Positions 12,668-13,571 of a DNA stretch of 13,571 nucleotides are shown piece by piece (within the stretch, counting starts at the first letter, position 1; each line of letters starts with the position of its first letter). Under the pieces are notes generated by a model, which was not told where the DNA came from, did no database searches, and saw nothing but the letters and a program-made list of their open reading frames with translations. The position numbers and the translations under genes are program-made. The stretch comes from Flavobacteriales bacterium UBA958 (GTDB lineage Bacteria > Bacteroidota > Bacteroidia > Flavobacteriales_D > Crocinitomicaceae), in contig DBCM01000157.1 of the NCBI GenBank assembly GCA_002293045.1, forward strand, positions 1-13,571, in the 5' to 3' direction.

Positions 12668-13571
12668 TTGAATAGATTATTTATCATAGGAATCGGTCGC
12701 TCTGGGTCGACTTTACTTTCCAAAACACTCGGAACCCACCCCGATTGTTTAGACAATCCCGAAATCCCGTTGTTCTCATTTTTTTACAAGGCATTTCGAA
12801 ATCAACAGTCCAATACAACAACAAATCGCTTGGTTGTGCGCTTTATACACGCCATGAAGCGAAGGCATCCAGGGCATCCTTGGCTAATACAAACCGAAGA
12901 AGTAACAAAGATTTCGAGTGGCTTGGACTACTTCGATTACATGAACCAGCTTGCGACCTTATTCACCATCGAATCTTCAACCGAAAAGAACACACGAAGT
13001 CCTCAGTGGATTATCGATAAGAACCCAGTAAATACCTTACATGCGCATCATTTCTTTAAGGAATACCCACAAGCTAAGGCCATTTTTCTGGTGCGTGATC
13101 CGCGTGCGAATGTAGCTTCTCGGATGCAAAGTCAAAACCTGATTCATGGAAGGACGAATCACTGGATGCTTAATGCGCTCCGTTGGCGCAGCTACAAACG
13201 ATATTATTACACCCTCAAGAACCAATTCCCGGATCAAATTCATTTACTTCGCTATGAGGATTTTGTATTAAATCCACAGCAACACATGGATGAACTCTGC
13301 GATTTCTTAAGGATTCACCGTGTAAGGCTTGAATCAGCTAATCCTTTAAGTAACACGCACGTCGATCAGAATTCAGCACGTTTAGTGAAAAAGTACAGTG
13401 ATTTAAACGCTCCGATAAATCCCCATGCAATAAGCCGTTGGAAAGAGCTCCTTGACCTACAAACCATTGAAGTAATTGAAGACATCTGTAAAACCGAAAT
13501 GGATTTCTTTGGATATGCGCGCGAAACAAGGGTTCAAGTGCCAATTCCAGGTAAATTTCGTTTCTTAGCGC
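12668..13571 (+). CDS. PAPS-dependent sulfotransferase, TTG start, 3' truncated by the window
   Basis: An open frame of 301 residues reaching the window end. It transfers sulfate from PAPS to a hydroxyl or amine, probably of a glycan. The 5'-phosphosulfate loop is GRSGSTLL (10-17), DKNP (117-120) corresponds to the strand after it, and the 3'-phosphate site is FLVRDPRANVASR (140-152), with Arg143 and Ser151 at the canonical R-x7-S spacing. LLRYEDFVLNP is the usual 'YEDL' strand. In-frame stop TAG at 12650-12652 (shared with the previous gene) limits the start. The first Met lies far beyond the P-loop, so TTG at 12668 is the only sensible start; it gives a standard short beta-strand before the loop. 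No separate promoter is evident, and the gene follows the TMTC-like transferase by 15 nt. The missing C-terminus is probably short, since the family is usually about 270 to 330 residues. Confidence 0.85.
   Translation, partial: MNRLFIIGIGRSGSTLLSKTLGTHPDCLDNPEIPLFSFFYKAFRNQQSNTTTNRLVVRFIHAMKRRHPGHPWLIQTEEVTKISSGLDYFDYMNQLATLFTIESSTEKNTRSPQWIIDKNPVNTLHAHHFFKEYPQAKAIFLVRDPRANVASRMQSQNLIHGRTNHWMLNALRWRSYKRYYYTLKNQFPDQIHLLRYEDFVLNPQQHMDELCDFLRIHRVRLESANPLSNTHVDQNSARLVKKYSDLNAPINPHAISRWKELLDLQTIEVIEDICKTEMDFFGYARETRVQVPIPGKFRFLA

Noticed and set aside
12745..13020. 91-residue plus-strand frame
   Set aside because: It is an out-of-frame shadow of the sulfotransferase gene, whose frame from the TTG at 12668 has all the family motifs.

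Overview
The window looks like a chromosomal segment of a member of the Bacteroidota, probably a Flavobacteriales-type marine or freshwater lineage. The evidence is a 943-residue secreted protein ending in a type B sorting domain of the type IX secretion system (T9SS), signal peptides of the Bacteroidota style ending in 'FAQ' or 'ANAQ', no Shine-Dalgarno sites, and several copies of the Bacteroidota -7 promoter box TAnnTTTG. No rRNA, tRNA, CRISPR array, transposase or integrase is visible.

Layout. (1) 1-165 is the C-terminal end of a probable GH20 beta-N-acetylhexosaminidase. (2) 166-923 has no convincing gene and is packed with inverted repeats: two copies of a 33-bp palindrome-forming repeat, a degenerate inverted third copy, and a 148-bp nested inverted-repeat element with near-perfect terminal inverted repeats. 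(3) 924-3755 encodes the large T9SS cargo protein, convergent with a Fic-domain protein with a winged helix (3761-4873, minus). (4) 4874-6357 is an accessory-looking island. It holds two unrecognised small secreted or lipid-anchored proteins on the minus strand, separated by a 139-bp element that folds on itself and resembles an integron attC site in layout. (5) 6358-9819 is a tightly overlapping four-gene minus-strand operon, in order of transcription: AAC(3)-fold N-acetyltransferase, NodB-type polysaccharide deacetylase, FemAB/GNAT-type acyltransferase, short-chain dehydrogenase. (6) From 9935 on the plus strand come a small Spy/CpxP-like periplasmic protein with its own terminator, a TMTC-like polytopic glycosyltransferase with a TPR tail, and a sulfotransferase cut by the window end.

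How the genes fit together. The minus-strand operon combines one amine-unmasking enzyme (deacetylase), two acyl-transfer folds and one NAD(P)H reductase. This is consistent with tailoring of an amino-sugar glycan or an N-acyl envelope molecule. The neighbouring glycosyltransferase and sulfotransferase point to the same general subject, envelope or secreted glycan modification. The pathway is inferred from domains, not shown.

Most notable signals: the attC-like element between two orphan genes, whose terminal core GTTAGCAAC recurs inverted on the far side of one gene; the 148-bp multibranched palindrome upstream of the T9SS gene; and four genes whose -7 box lies exactly 4 nt before the start codon, suggesting leaderless transcripts.
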